From the NCBI GenBank assembly GCA_041592335.1, contig JBFHQE010000009.1, forward strand, positions 52,254 to 116,253: a stretch of 64,000 bases of DNA. Direction: 5' to 3'. This stretch comes from JBFHQE01 sp041592335. GTDB taxonomy: Bacteria > Pseudomonadota > Gammaproteobacteria > Thiohalobacterales > Thiohalobacteraceae. A model generated the notes under the pieces. The model saw only the letters and a list, made by a program, of their open reading frames with translations, did not search any database and had not been told where the DNA came from. Positions within the stretch are counted from its first letter, which is position 1. Each line of letters starts with the position of its first letter. This document shows positions 41,187 to 50,283 of the stretch, piece after piece. Both the position numbers and the translations under genes were made by a program.

Positions 41187-43535
41187 TTACAGTATCAATC
41201 TTCCCAGCTGTGGTGCGTCAGCACCCTGTGAGTTTTTTGTCACGACAGGGTGAGTGAAAACCAGCCGTACATTGAATTGATCATTTTCGCGGTTGAAGTG
41301 AATGGAAGCACCTTCCCGAGGCATCAGCACCTGAATCATACCCAGACCCACGCCTTTCGATGATTCCACTATCTCGTTTATGACCGCCGATTCCGTTGTC
41401 GTATTCATCACCATAATTTCAGCATTTTGGCCATCCGAAGAAAATTCAATCTTGACGCCCCCCTGCTCCTGCCGACCATGCTTGATGGCATTCATCAATA
41501 CCTCATTCACAATCAACGCGATCGGCACCATATCCTCTTCTCTAATAACGACCGGACAGGCATTGTTTATCTGCATCTCGATCAGATCATCATTCGCGCA
41601 CAGTTTCCGGTTCGACTCGCCTATGGCATGCACGATCTCGCAGAGATACATATCCCGCGAACGCCCTTGCAGGCCATGAATCAGTGCAATTGACTGAACC
41701 TGGCCAACCACCCGATTGAGCACATCTGCCAACTCAGGATATTCATCCAGCTGCAAGCGCAACAAGCCGATTATCGACTGCAGGTTATTCTTTATCCGGT
41801 GATGAACCTCCTGAACCAGCGTCTCTTTATGGGCAATCTCGCGTTGGAGACGCATATCCTGCGCGGCCTTACGCGAGGTAATATCCTCGACCAAGCCGGC
41901 GATCCGGTAAACAACCCCGTCTTCATTCTTGATTGGAAAAGTTCGCAACCACACCCATTTCAAAACATCGCCAGGCAGAATGATGCGAAATTCCCGGTCA
42001 AGCCCTTCACCCTGATACTGCCCTTCAATGAGGGCCAGCATCATATCCTTGTCATCCGGGTGCAGTAGCTGCTTAAAATCGTCAAGACTCCATTTCCTGG
42101 AATCCACGTCCCTGCCAAAGAAGCGATAAAAGGACGGACTGAGATAGATAATCGCTCCCGAGATGTCGCGCACATAGAAAACCTCGCTAACATGCTCCGC
42201 CAGCTGCTTGAAGATTTCCTGGCTTTCCCTTAACGCCCTGTCGGAGGCAACTCGTGCCGATATATCCCGGTCGATACCCCGGTAACCAATGATTTCACCC
42301 GTTGACGAATACAGGGGAACGCCACTGGTCTCAAGAATGACATCAGAACCATTCCGGTGATGGTTGGTATTAACCAACTGGGAAAAAGGTATGTTATTTG
42401 CCACAATGTCCCTGAAGATTTCAGTGACTCTTTCCGCCTCGTCGGGCGGCATCAGATCAAATGGCGTTTTACCGATTATTTCATCCGGCTTATATCCGAG
42501 AATATCCTCAACCTTGGGGCTGGCATAGGTATAACGCCCCTGGGTATCCACCTCCCAGATCCAGTCGCTGGTTGATTCAACCAGATCCCGGAAACGCTGC
42601 TCGCTGTTCTTCAACGCCTTGTTCATAAGAACAGCATCCGAAATATCCTGCACAACACCAACCATCCTGACAGGCTTGCCGCTGGAGTCGCGAGTCACTT
42701 CGCCGGTTTCCAGCACCCAGTGCGTTGAACCGTCTGGCCAGATAATTCGATGTTGATAGTGATAATCCGCGCCAGCTTCCAGGGTGTCGCGCACCGCCTG
42801 TTCCAGGCCGGGGCGGTCCTCCGGGTGAACGCAGCCCAGGAAAGCCTCGTAGGTTTTTTTAAACTGCCCCGCAGAAAAACCAAACATCCCTTCGATATTT
42901 TCAGACCAGACCAGCTGCCCGGTTTGAATATTCCAGTCCCAGCTACCAATACCGCCCGCTTTTTCGGCAAGATGAAACCGCTCATTGGCATCACGCATTA
43001 TCCGTTCCGCCCTGTGGCGAAAAATGGCCGCGCCAAGAATATTGGCAACGGCATTCAGCGTCTCTGTTTCTTCTTCACTCCAGCCTCTTTCCTCATTACA
43101 GTCATCAATCCCCAAAAAACCCCAGGGATGGGTTTCCGTCATTACCGGAACCAGTAACAAAGACTTGATGTGCTGCCGGGCAAAGTGACCTTGTACATGA
43201 TCGGGAAGCTTATCGATGCAGGCGGAGACCGACCTGCCATTTATCAATTCATCTTTCCATGCCAGCAGGTTGTTTGCTTTCCAGGAAAACCCCTGGAGTT
43301 CGGGATTATTGATTTGAGGCGAGATGTCGTCATCCACCCATTCGAAGAGGATGGAAGATTTGCATTCGGGAGTATCCACATGACTACACTGAAACAGATA
43401 GGCCCGGCTTACCCGCATGGACTCACCCAGGCTCCGTAGCATATCCGGCATGACGCCTTGCCAGTCAGGCGCCCGAAACAGTTGTTGAGCAATCTTGCTG
43501 ATCGCTTTAAGAAGTTGATGGTGCCGCTCTGCCAT
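41187..43535 (-). CDS. Multi-PAS HisKA_2-type sensor histidine kinase
   Basis: 782 residues, no membrane helix. A GAF-like domain (about 1-175) is followed by three PAS/PAC domains (about 185-300, 310-430, 435-560) and a HisKA_2 phosphoacceptor with His578/His579 in EVHHRIKNNLQSIIGLLRLQ, then an ATPase domain of the HWE/HisKA_2 class. GGAGG precedes the start. It precedes the ANTAR response regulator and probably phosphorylates it, a cytosolic two-component antitermination pair. The signal is unknown; PAS domains could bind haem or flavin. Confidence 0.88.
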   Translation of the reverse strand: MAERHHQLLKAISKIAQQLFRAPDWQGVMPDMLRSLGESMRVSRAYLFQCSHVDTPECKSSILFEWVDDDISPQINNPELQGFSWKANNLLAWKDELINGRSVSACIDKLPDHVQGHFARQHIKSLLLVPVMTETHPWGFLGIDDCNEERGWSEEETETLNAVANILGAAIFRHRAERIMRDANERFHLAEKAGGIGSWDWNIQTGQLVWSENIEGMFGFSAGQFKKTYEAFLGCVHPEDRPGLEQAVRDTLEAGADYHYQHRIIWPDGSTHWVLETGEVTRDSSGKPVRMVGVVQDISDAVLMNKALKNSEQRFRDLVESTSDWIWEVDTQGRYTYASPKVEDILGYKPDEIIGKTPFDLMPPDEAERVTEIFRDIVANNIPFSQLVNTNHHRNGSDVILETSGVPLYSSTGEIIGYRGIDRDISARVASDRALRESQEIFKQLAEHVSEVFYVRDISGAIIYLSPSFYRFFGRDVDSRKWSLDDFKQLLHPDDKDMMLALIEGQYQGEGLDREFRIILPGDVLKWVWLRTFPIKNEDGVVYRIAGLVEDITSRKAAQDMRLQREIAHKETLVQEVHHRIKNNLQSIIGLLRLQLDEYPELADVLNRVVGQVQSIALIHGLQGRSRDMYLCEIVHAIGESNRKLCANDDLIEMQINNACPVVIREEDMVPIALIVNEVLMNAIKHGRQEQGGVKIEFSSDGQNAEIMVMNTTTESAVINEIVESSKGVGLGMIQVLMPREGASIHFNRENDQFNVRLVFTHPVVTKNSQGADAPQLGRLIL

Positions 43536-43597
43536 TAAGCCTCCAAATGGCTGAAGCCCGTGCGCCTCCTTGCAGCACTATTCAATATAAATAATAG

Positions 43598-43984
43598 TCA
43601 GTATTTTTTTCCAATCAATTCGATGGGATAACCGTCAGGATCTTCCACGAACGCAATAATAGTGGTGCCCGCATTCATCGGGCCGGCCTCGCGAATGATC
43701 TTGCCACCCCGCTTCTTGATTTCATCGGTCGCCTGGTAGACATCCTCGACCTCCAGCGCGATGTGTCCGTAACCGCTACCCAGATCGTAGCTGTCCGTAT
43801 CCCAGTTATACGTCAGTTCAATCACGGTGTTTTCCGACTCATCGCCATAACCGATGAAGGCAAGCGTGAACTTGCCGTCCGGATAATCCTTCTGGCGCAA
43901 CAACTTCATACCGAGCACCTCGGTATAGAACTTGATCGAACGATCCAGGTCTCCCACTCGCAGCATGGTGTGTAAAATTCGCAT
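43598..43984 (-). CDS. gloA: Glyoxalase I (lactoylglutathione lyase)
   Basis: 128 residues. Detoxifies methylglyoxal with glutathione. Metal ligands His5, Glu56, His74 and Glu122 are at the same positions as in E. coli GloA, and the N-terminal MRILHTMLRVGDLDRSIKFY pattern is standard. The start at 43984 follows GGAG five bases upstream; the upstream in-frame part does not look like the family. Confidence 0.95.
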   Translation of the reverse strand: MRILHTMLRVGDLDRSIKFYTEVLGMKLLRQKDYPDGKFTLAFIGYGDESENTVIELTYNWDTDSYDLGSGYGHIALEVEDVYQATDEIKKRGGKIIREAGPMNAGTTIIAFVEDPDGYPIELIGKKY

Positions 43985-44052
43985 ATGTACTCCGTACTGA
44001 CAAAGACAAGCACAACCAGTGATGGTAGCGATCAATTAAGAACAAGACAAAT

Positions 44053-44093
44053 AAAAAAGGCCGCCTACCTGTCGACAGCGACAGATGGCGGCC
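44053..44093 (-). terminator. Rho-independent terminator after mscL
   Basis: On the minus strand a seven-bp GGCCGCC/GGCGGCC stem (44087-44093 with 44059-44065), which an inner CTGTC/GACAG pairing extends, is followed by six T (44058-44053). It lies just beyond the mscL stop at 44115 and before gloA, so it separates the two. Confidence 0.8.
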
Positions 44094-44114
44094 CCGTTAC
44101 CGGTGATCGATCGA

Positions 44115-44519
44115 TCAGGCTTTGTTTTTCAGCAGATCGCGAATCTCGGTCAGCAGCACTTCTTCCTTGCTTGGCTCGGGCGGCGCTGCGGGCTTTTCTT
44201 CTTCCTTCTTCTTCAGGCTGTTCATTGCCTTGATGGCGATGAAGATAGCGAAGGCAACGATAATGAAATCAAATACCGTCTGAATGAACTGACCATAATT
44301 AATGGTAACCGCGGCAACGTCACCCGCGGCCTCCTGGATGGTCACCGCAAGATCGGTGAAATCAACCCCGCCGACAAGCACGCCAATCGGCGGCATGATG
44401 ACGTCTTTTACAAATGACGAAACGATTTTGCCAAACGCCGCGCCAATGATAATACCGACCGCCATGTCCACAACATTTCCGCGCATGGCAAACTGCTTGA
44501 ACTCATTCATCATTCCCAT
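44115..44519 (-). CDS. mscL: Large-conductance mechanosensitive channel MscL
   Basis: 134 residues, two membrane helices. Opens under osmotic downshock. The conserved opening MNEFKQFAMRGNVVDMAVGIIIG and DVIMPPIG match the family, and the charged C-terminal helix (EEEKPA then EVLLTEIRDLL) is present. The ATG at 44519 is preceded by GGGAG. A terminator follows it. It is not in a visible operon. Confidence 0.96.
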   Translation of the reverse strand: MGMMNEFKQFAMRGNVVDMAVGIIIGAAFGKIVSSFVKDVIMPPIGVLVGGVDFTDLAVTIQEAAGDVAAVTINYGQFIQTVFDFIIVAFAIFIAIKAMNSLKKKEEEKPAAPPEPSKEEVLLTEIRDLLKNKA

Positions 44520-44597
44520 GATGCTATCTCCCGTTCTGGTTATTAAGGTTACATCGAATGGCCAGTTACGGCCTGCTCTTAAACTCGGGGATAGTCT

Positions 44598-44644
44598 ACA
44601 CAGAAAATTTCAAACAACTGTTACTGTCTGAAATAATTCTGTGT
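44598..44644. repeat. Imperfect inverted repeat between mscL and argG
   Basis: ACACAGAA (44598-44605) and TTCTGTGT (44637-44644) pair, with an inner TTTCA/TGAAA pair. It lies in the gap after the argG stop (44670) on the minus strand and before mscL. It could be the end structure of argG, but no T-run follows, so its role is not settled. Confidence 0.4.
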
Positions 44645-44669
44645 CAATTACGTCACAGGATTCAGTCTG

Positions 44670-45887
44670 TTACTGGCCTTTCCTCCGAGCGGCAATCCGC
44701 AACCGCAATGCGTTCAGCTTGATGAAGCCTTCGGCATCCTTCTGATTATAGGCGCCCTCGTCTTCTTCGAAAGTCGCGATGCGCTCATCGAACAGGGAAT
44801 CGGTTTCGGACATGCGCCCGGCGACGATGACATTGCCCTTGTAAAGCTTGATCCTAACCATGCCGTTCACCTTTTCCTGCGAGGCATCGATCATGGTCTG
44901 CAGCATCTTGCGTTCCGGGCTCCACCAGTAACCGTTATAGATCAGGCTGGCGTACTTCGGCATCAACTCGTCTTTCAGGTGCGCCACTTCGCGATCCAGG
45001 GTCAATGACTCAATCGCACGGTGCGCCTTGAGCATGATGGTCCCGGCCGGGGTTTCATAGGCGCCACGCGACTTCATGCCGACATAACGGTTCTCGACGA
45101 TATCATCGCGACCGATGCCGTTCTCGCCGCCCAGCTTGTTCAACTGTTCCATCACCTGACCCGGCGTCACGGCCTTCCCGTCAATGGCAACAATGTCGCC
45201 CTTCTGGTAAGTCAGCTCGATATAAGTCGGCTGATCCGGCGCGGCTTCCGGCGACACCGTCCAGCGCCACATATCTTCTTCCGGCTCCGCCCAGGGATCT
45301 TCCAGAATGCCACCCTCGTAGGAGATGTGCAGCGAGTTGGCATCCATGGAATAAGGGGATTTCTTACCCTTCTTCTTGAAGTCGACCGGGATGTTGTGTT
45401 CTTCGGCATAGGCCATCAGCTTCTCGCGCGACAGCAGATCCCATTCGCGCCAGGGTGCAATCACTTTCACATCCGGCTTCAGCGCATAGGCACCCAGCTC
45501 GAAACGCACCTGGTCGTTACCCTTACCGGTCGCACCGTGCGAAATGGCGTCCGCACCCGTTTCGTTGGCAATTTCCACCAGGCGCTTGGCGATCAGGGGG
45601 CGTGCAATGGAAGTACCCAGCAGGTACTCGCCTTCATAAATGGTGTTGGCGCGGAACATCGGAAATACGAAATCACGGGCGAACTCTTCCCGCAGATCGT
45701 CGATATAGATTTCCTTCACACCCATGGCCTCGGCCTTGGCGCGCGCCGGCTCGACTTCTTCGCCCTGACCAATGTCAGCAGTGAAAGTCACCACCTCGCA
45801 ACCGTAGGTATCCTGCAACCATTTCAAAATGATCGAGGTATCCAGACCACCGGAATAAGCCAGTACAACTTTTTTGACGTTAGACAT
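44670..45887 (-). CDS. argG: Argininosuccinate synthase
   Basis: 405 residues. Joins citrulline and aspartate with ATP in arginine synthesis. ATP-pyrophosphatase P-loop AYSGGLDTS (10-18) and the citrulline/aspartate-binding segments GNDQVRFE and SPYSMDANSLHISYEGG are intact. AAGGA lies eight bases before the ATG at 45887; an in-frame start 10 codons upstream is rejected for that reason. A REP-like element separates it from the pdh operon. Confidence 0.97.
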   Translation of the reverse strand: MSNVKKVVLAYSGGLDTSIILKWLQDTYGCEVVTFTADIGQGEEVEPARAKAEAMGVKEIYIDDLREEFARDFVFPMFRANTIYEGEYLLGTSIARPLIAKRLVEIANETGADAISHGATGKGNDQVRFELGAYALKPDVKVIAPWREWDLLSREKLMAYAEEHNIPVDFKKKGKKSPYSMDANSLHISYEGGILEDPWAEPEEDMWRWTVSPEAAPDQPTYIELTYQKGDIVAIDGKAVTPGQVMEQLNKLGGENGIGRDDIVENRYVGMKSRGAYETPAGTIMLKAHRAIESLTLDREVAHLKDELMPKYASLIYNGYWWSPERKMLQTMIDASQEKVNGMVRIKLYKGNVIVAGRMSETDSLFDERIATFEEDEGAYNQKDAEGFIKLNALRLRIAARRKGQ

Positions 45888-45958
45888 AGATAAAATCCTT
45901 AACCGCCAAGGCGCCAAGAACGCCGGGAAATTGAGATTACAAATTAGAACAATACTTT

Positions 45959-46009
45959 TGTAGGAGCGGCCTTGGCCGCGAACTGTTCGCGAGCAAGCTC
46001 GCTCCTACA
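45959..46009. repeat. TGTAGGAGCGGCC REP-like element, complete copy
   Basis: A 51-base copy of the element at 15181-15231 with one changed base (ACTGTTCG in place of ACGGTTCG). It lies between the end of the E2-E3 gene and the argG start, so it may stabilise the pdh transcript 3' end or limit read-through. Confidence 0.85.
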
Positions 46010-46044
46010 AGGGGTAACATCCACCAAATAATAGGGATATCCGA

Positions 46045-49000
46045 CTACTTCTTCATCTTCGCCGAACGACGCAGGCGCGAACCCAGGCGGCGCGCCAGCT
46101 CCCCAAACAGCTCGGTCTGGGTCGGGTGCGGATGAATCGCGTTACCGACCTGCTCCAGCGTCATGTTGCCGGACACCATCATCACGGCTTCGCCGATCAG
46201 GGTATCGGTATGATCCGCCAGGAAGTGCACACCGATGACGCGTTGCGTCTTCTTGTCGGCCACGATCTTGATCATGCCGTGCTCTTCCTTGTTGATCATC
46301 GCCTTGGCGTCGATATTCATCGGCACCTTGGCTTCAACCGCGTCGATACCTTTCGCCTTGGCCTGGTCTACGGACAGACCGACAAAACCGGCTTCCGGGC
46401 GGGTGAAGATCACGCCGCAATCCTTGTCCTGATCGTATTTCATGTCTTCGCCAAGAATCGTCATGGCGGCAACACGGCCCTGTTGCGCGGCGGTATGCGC
46501 CAGCATCAGTCCGCCAATCACATCGCCAATGGCAAAGATATGTCCGATGTTAGTACGGCAACGGGCGTCAGCCTTGATCACCGGACCATCCAATGCAACA
46601 CCGGCCTTGTCCAGACCCAGGCCATCGGTCACCGGCCGCTTGCCGGTCGCCATGATCACGTAGTCCGCCTTGATCTGGTGCGACTTGCCTTCGCTATCGG
46701 AGTACTTGCAGGTTACCGCACCCGGCTTGCCCGTAATCTTGTCCAGCTTCACGCTGGTCAGCACGGTCAGACGCGGGTCGTCATTCAGTACCGCTGTTAA
46801 GTGTTTGGCAATTTCCGGCTCCACTTCAGCCAGGATACGTTCCTGTGCTTCCAGCAGTGTGACCTGTGCACCGAAGTCCTGGAAGATCTGCGCCATTTCC
46901 ACGCCGATGGCGCCGCCACCGACAACCACCAGTTTCTTCGGCGGTGTGTTCAGGCCCCAGACGGTATCGGATGTCAGCACGGAACCAGTTTCAACCCCTT
47001 CGCGCGCACCTTCGATCGGCGGCACAAACGGCGGCGCACCGGTGGCAACCACGGCACAACCGAAGCTGATGGTTTCACCCGTCTTGCCGTCACCGGGAAT
47101 CGCGCGGGTATGCGGATCTTGCTGGTTACCGCCAGTATCGATGAATACATGGTGATCATCCACAAAGCGACCGTAACCCTGGATTACCTTGATCTTCACA
47201 CCCTGGTCAGTCTTGAGCGCCATGCCACCGCGCGTTTCCAGCACGTTGCGGCGATGCGCTTCCAGCACTTCCCAGTTCAGCTTGGCCTTGTCGGTGCCAT
47301 CGATACCGATGTCACTGTCATGCGCACGATCGCGAATACGATCGGCCGCCGCGCGCCATGCCTTGGACGGGATACAACCACGCCACAGACATTCGCCACC
47401 CGGGAACGGCGAATCGTTGATCATCGCCACTTTCAAACCATGACCGGCCAGATCACGGGCGCAGTCTTCACCGCCCGGACCGCCACCGATCACAACCACA
47501 TCGTAATCCCAATCGCCTTCCGGAATCGCCGGACCGCTCGGACCCATCCAGGCATCCGGTTGTTCGATGAGACCCTTGAGTTCACCCAGGTACAGCGCAA
47601 CGTCCGCGCCATTCACCACGCGATGATCGCCGGTGATAGTAAAAGGACTGCCCTGTTCGGTATTGGCGGAGATCGCGAGGATACCGGCAATACCCGGCGT
47701 CACGATGGCATCGAAATGCGACACGCCGAACATGCCCATGTTCGACACCTGGAAGGTTGAGCCTGTGTACTCGTCCGGTTTCAGGCGACGCTTGCGCGCA
47801 CGATCAACCAGGTCTTTCCAGTCTTCATTCAGTTCTTCCAGCTCGCGCGATTCGCAATTGCGCAGCACCGGCGTGACCAGACCACCGCCATCGACGGCTA
47901 CGGCCATGCCGACATCGACATTGCTGCGTTCAACAATCTTGTCTTCCGGCTGATAGCACCAGTTCATCTTCGGGAACTTGGCCATGGCCAGTGCGCAGGC
48001 CTTGGCGATAGTCACGGTCACGGACACACCCTTGGCCTTGGAAGCCTTGATTAGCGCTTCCAGCTTGATGTTGGCGGTAACACGGAAATCGGGAATGGTC
48101 AGCGACTCGGTCATGCCCTTGCTGATGGCTGCTTCCAGCTTGGTCATGGGTCGACCGTCGCCCGGCACCATTACCTGCGGGAAGCCAGCAGACGCTGCGG
48201 CCTGTGGCTGCACCCGGTCAACATCGACCGCGACGATGACGCCGTCCGGCCCAGTGCCCACCACGGTGTTCAGATCAATGCCGCGCTGCCCGGCAATCTT
48301 GCGGGCAAAAGGCGTTGCCTTGCGGCCTTCGGGACGCGCCGCCGGTGTACCACCGGAAACAGATTTAGGCGCGGAAGGAGCAGCCTTTTTCGCAGCGGGG
48401 GCCGCTGGCGCGTGGGTAGTTTCAGCTTTGGGAGCTGCTGCTACAGGTGCCGCTTCATCCGTCACCACTTGCGATTCTTCCGCCACCAGGTAGGCCATGG
48501 CGCCGCCGACGGGAACAGTGCTATCGACTGGCGCAATCGGGCCGGACAGAAAACCTTCCTTGAAGACTTCCACATCCATGATCGCCTTGTCGGTCTCAAC
48601 CTGAGCCACCACGGTGCCGCGCGTGATCTTGTCGCCGGGTTTCTTCTCCCAGGACACCACCACCCCTTCAGTCATGGTGTCGGACAGCTGCGGCATGATG
48701 ATGGTATGCAAAGCGCCATCCGGCGACTGGTCAGCTGCGGCGGGCGCAGCCGCCTCGGCGTGTGTTTCTACGGCTGAACTCGCTGCGGGTGCTTCTTCCG
48801 CAGCTGCTTCTGCTACCGGCGCGCTGACATCCGCTTCGCCCTGCTGCACTTCATCCTTGCTGGCCACCAGGTAGGCAATCGCACCACCGACTTCAATGGT
48901 TGCATCAACGGGTGCAATTGGACCAGACAGAAAACCATCGCGGAACACTTCCACATCCATGATGGCCTTGTCGGTTTCCACGGTGGCAACAATGTCACCG

Positions 49001-49101
49001 CGCTTGATTTCATCACCGATATTTTTTTCCCAGCTGACAATGACACCTTCGGTCATGGTGTCGGAGAGCTGGGGCATCTTGATTACGTAGGGGTCAGCCA
49101 T
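46045..49101 (-). CDS. Pyruvate dehydrogenase E2-E3 fusion (lipoyl acetyltransferase-lipoamide dehydrogenase)
   Basis: 1018 residues. Two lipoyl domains with Lys45 and Lys172 (both ETDKAIMDVEVF), Ala/Pro linkers, the peripheral subunit-binding domain (about 262-298), and a catalytic acetyltransferase domain to about 525. Its active site reads DHRVVNG, with His493 and Asn497 where Asp is usual. A full dihydrolipoyl dehydrogenase then begins: FAD loop GGGPGG (539-544), redox pair Cys571/Cys576 in CLWRGCIPSK, and the C-terminal HPHPTQTE dyad. No stop or frameshift separates them. It follows pdhB and ends the operon. Lipoyl-E3 fusions are known, but a complete E2 joined to E3 is unusual. Confidence 0.9.
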   Translation of the reverse strand: MADPYVIKMPQLSDTMTEGVIVSWEKNIGDEIKRGDIVATVETDKAIMDVEVFRDGFLSGPIAPVDATIEVGGAIAYLVASKDEVQQGEADVSAPVAEAAAEEAPAASSAVETHAEAAAPAAADQSPDGALHTIIMPQLSDTMTEGVVVSWEKKPGDKITRGTVVAQVETDKAIMDVEVFKEGFLSGPIAPVDSTVPVGGAMAYLVAEESQVVTDEAAPVAAAPKAETTHAPAAPAAKKAAPSAPKSVSGGTPAARPEGRKATPFARKIAGQRGIDLNTVVGTGPDGVIVAVDVDRVQPQAAASAGFPQVMVPGDGRPMTKLEAAISKGMTESLTIPDFRVTANIKLEALIKASKAKGVSVTVTIAKACALAMAKFPKMNWCYQPEDKIVERSNVDVGMAVAVDGGGLVTPVLRNCESRELEELNEDWKDLVDRARKRRLKPDEYTGSTFQVSNMGMFGVSHFDAIVTPGIAGILAISANTEQGSPFTITGDHRVVNGADVALYLGELKGLIEQPDAWMGPSGPAIPEGDWDYDVVVIGGGPGGEDCARDLAGHGLKVAMINDSPFPGGECLWRGCIPSKAWRAAADRIRDRAHDSDIGIDGTDKAKLNWEVLEAHRRNVLETRGGMALKTDQGVKIKVIQGYGRFVDDHHVFIDTGGNQQDPHTRAIPGDGKTGETISFGCAVVATGAPPFVPPIEGAREGVETGSVLTSDTVWGLNTPPKKLVVVGGGAIGVEMAQIFQDFGAQVTLLEAQERILAEVEPEIAKHLTAVLNDDPRLTVLTSVKLDKITGKPGAVTCKYSDSEGKSHQIKADYVIMATGKRPVTDGLGLDKAGVALDGPVIKADARCRTNIGHIFAIGDVIGGLMLAHTAAQQGRVAAMTILGEDMKYDQDKDCGVIFTRPEAGFVGLSVDQAKAKGIDAVEAKVPMNIDAKAMINKEEHGMIKIVADKKTQRVIGVHFLADHTDTLIGEAVMMVSGNMTLEQVGNAIHPHPTQTELFGELARRLGSRLRRSAKMKK

Positions 49102-49153
49102 AACGTTTCCTGATTTTGTTTTGTAATAAGGGGATCACCCTTATCAGTACGAA

Positions 49154-49178
49154 GCCGGATGAAGGGTGGTCATCCGGC
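49154..49178. repeat. Perfect nine-bp hairpin in the pdhB-E2E3 gap
   Basis: GCCGGATGA-N7-TCATCCGGC in the 201-base gap between pdhB and the E2-E3 gene. On the minus-strand transcript no T-run follows, so it is not a typical terminator. It may protect or process the mRNA between the two cistrons. Confidence 0.45.
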
Positions 49179-49203
49179 CTGTTATTAAAGTGAAAAAGTT
49201 AAC

Positions 49204-49286
49204 CGTCATTGCGAGCGTAGCGTGGCAATCTCTTGAAGGTGCAGCGTTAGGAGATTGCCACGTCGCTAACGCTCCTCGCAATGACG
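49204..49286. repeat. Miniature CGTCATTGCGAG inverted-repeat element in the pdh operon
   Basis: 83 bases. The left arm starts CGTCATTGCGAG and runs on as CGTAGCGTGGCAATCTC; the right arm, read in reverse complement, is the same with AGCG inserts. These arms match the 34-bp repeats around the GIY-YIG gene at 60819-61224. It looks like a small, internally deleted copy of that element, inserted between two essential genes of one operon without disrupting either. Confidence 0.75.
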
Positions 49287-49302
49287 AGGAGCTATAAACA
49301 GC

Positions 49303-50283
49303 TTACAAACCGAGCATCTTCCGCACGGCATTCACCACGTCATTCGCATTCGGAATAGTGGCTTTTTCCAGCGTGTGGTTATACGGGATCGGCACATTCA
49401 CGGCCGATACGCGCACTGGCGGAGCATCCAGCTCGTAGAAGCATTCCTCGTTGATGATCGCCATCACTTCGGAACCCACGCCAACCGGCGCTTCGGCTTC
49501 CTCGACGATCACCGCGCGGTGTGTCTTGCTCACGGAACGCTTGATACCGGCACGATCCAGCGGCGCCAGCGAATAGAGGTCAATGACTTCGGCGTTCACG
49601 CCATACTGCTTGGCCAGGATGTCCGCTGCCTGCAGACACCAGTGCACCGAAATGTTGTAGCCGAACAGGGTAACGTCAGCACCTTCGCGGGTAACTTCGG
49701 AGCCTTCCAGCGGCATGAAGTATTCTTCGTCCGGCACTTCGCCCTTCATGTTGTACATGAGTTCGTGCTCGTTAATGAACACCGGGTCGTTACAGCGCAC
49801 GGCGGACTTCAACAGACCATAAGCCTGCTTCGGGTTGGACGGTGTGACCACGCGCAGACCAGCGATACCCATGAATACCTTTTCCATACGAGCGGAGTGC
49901 TGCGCGCCCAGCTGGTGCGCGGTACCGCCCGGGGAGCGAATCACGACCGGCGCGGTTAGCTGGCCACCGGACATGTAACGCACTTTCGCGGCACTGTTGA
50001 AAATCTGGTCCATCGCCAGCCAGGCAAAGTTCACCGACATGATTTCGATAATCGGGCGCACGCCAAGGAACGAGGCGCCGATACCCAGACCGGTGTAGCC
50101 GTTTTCAGAAATCGGTGTATCGATCACGCGCTCGGGGCCGTATTTATCAAACAGACCATTGGTTGCCTTGTAGGTACCACCGGCAACACCGATATCTTCA
50201 CCCATGCAGATCACCAAAGGATCGTGGGTCATTTCTTCATCGTGGGCGCGGCGAATCGCTTCCCAGTACATCATCTCAGCCAT
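49303..50283 (-). CDS. pdhB: Pyruvate dehydrogenase E1 beta subunit
   Basis: 326 residues, transketolase-like, the pyrimidine-binding half of a heterotetrameric E1. The family's GTYKATNGL, GLGIGAS, RSPGG and NEHELMY motifs and the C-terminal domain are present. Together with PdhA it decarboxylates pyruvate with thiamine diphosphate and passes acetyl to the lipoyl arm. Its ATG overlaps the pdhA TAA (TAATG), so the subunits are co-translated. Confidence 0.93.
   Translation of the reverse strand: MAEMMYWEAIRRAHDEEMTHDPLVICMGEDIGVAGGTYKATNGLFDKYGPERVIDTPISENGYTGLGIGASFLGVRPIIEIMSVNFAWLAMDQIFNSAAKVRYMSGGQLTAPVVIRSPGGTAHQLGAQHSARMEKVFMGIAGLRVVTPSNPKQAYGLLKSAVRCNDPVFINEHELMYNMKGEVPDEEYFMPLEGSEVTREGADVTLFGYNISVHWCLQAADILAKQYGVNAEVIDLYSLAPLDRAGIKRSVSKTHRAVIVEEAEAPVGVGSEVMAIINEECFYELDAPPVRVSAVNVPIPYNHTLEKATIPNANDVVNAVRKMLGL

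Noticed and set aside
44598..44644. argG intrinsic terminator
   Set aside because: The inverted repeat is real, but there is no T-run after it on the minus strand, so I list it only as a repeat.
45887..45917. argG starting ten codons further upstream
   Set aside because: The in-frame extension would place AAGGA inside the gene, and the ATP-binding loop comes where the family start predicts from 45887.
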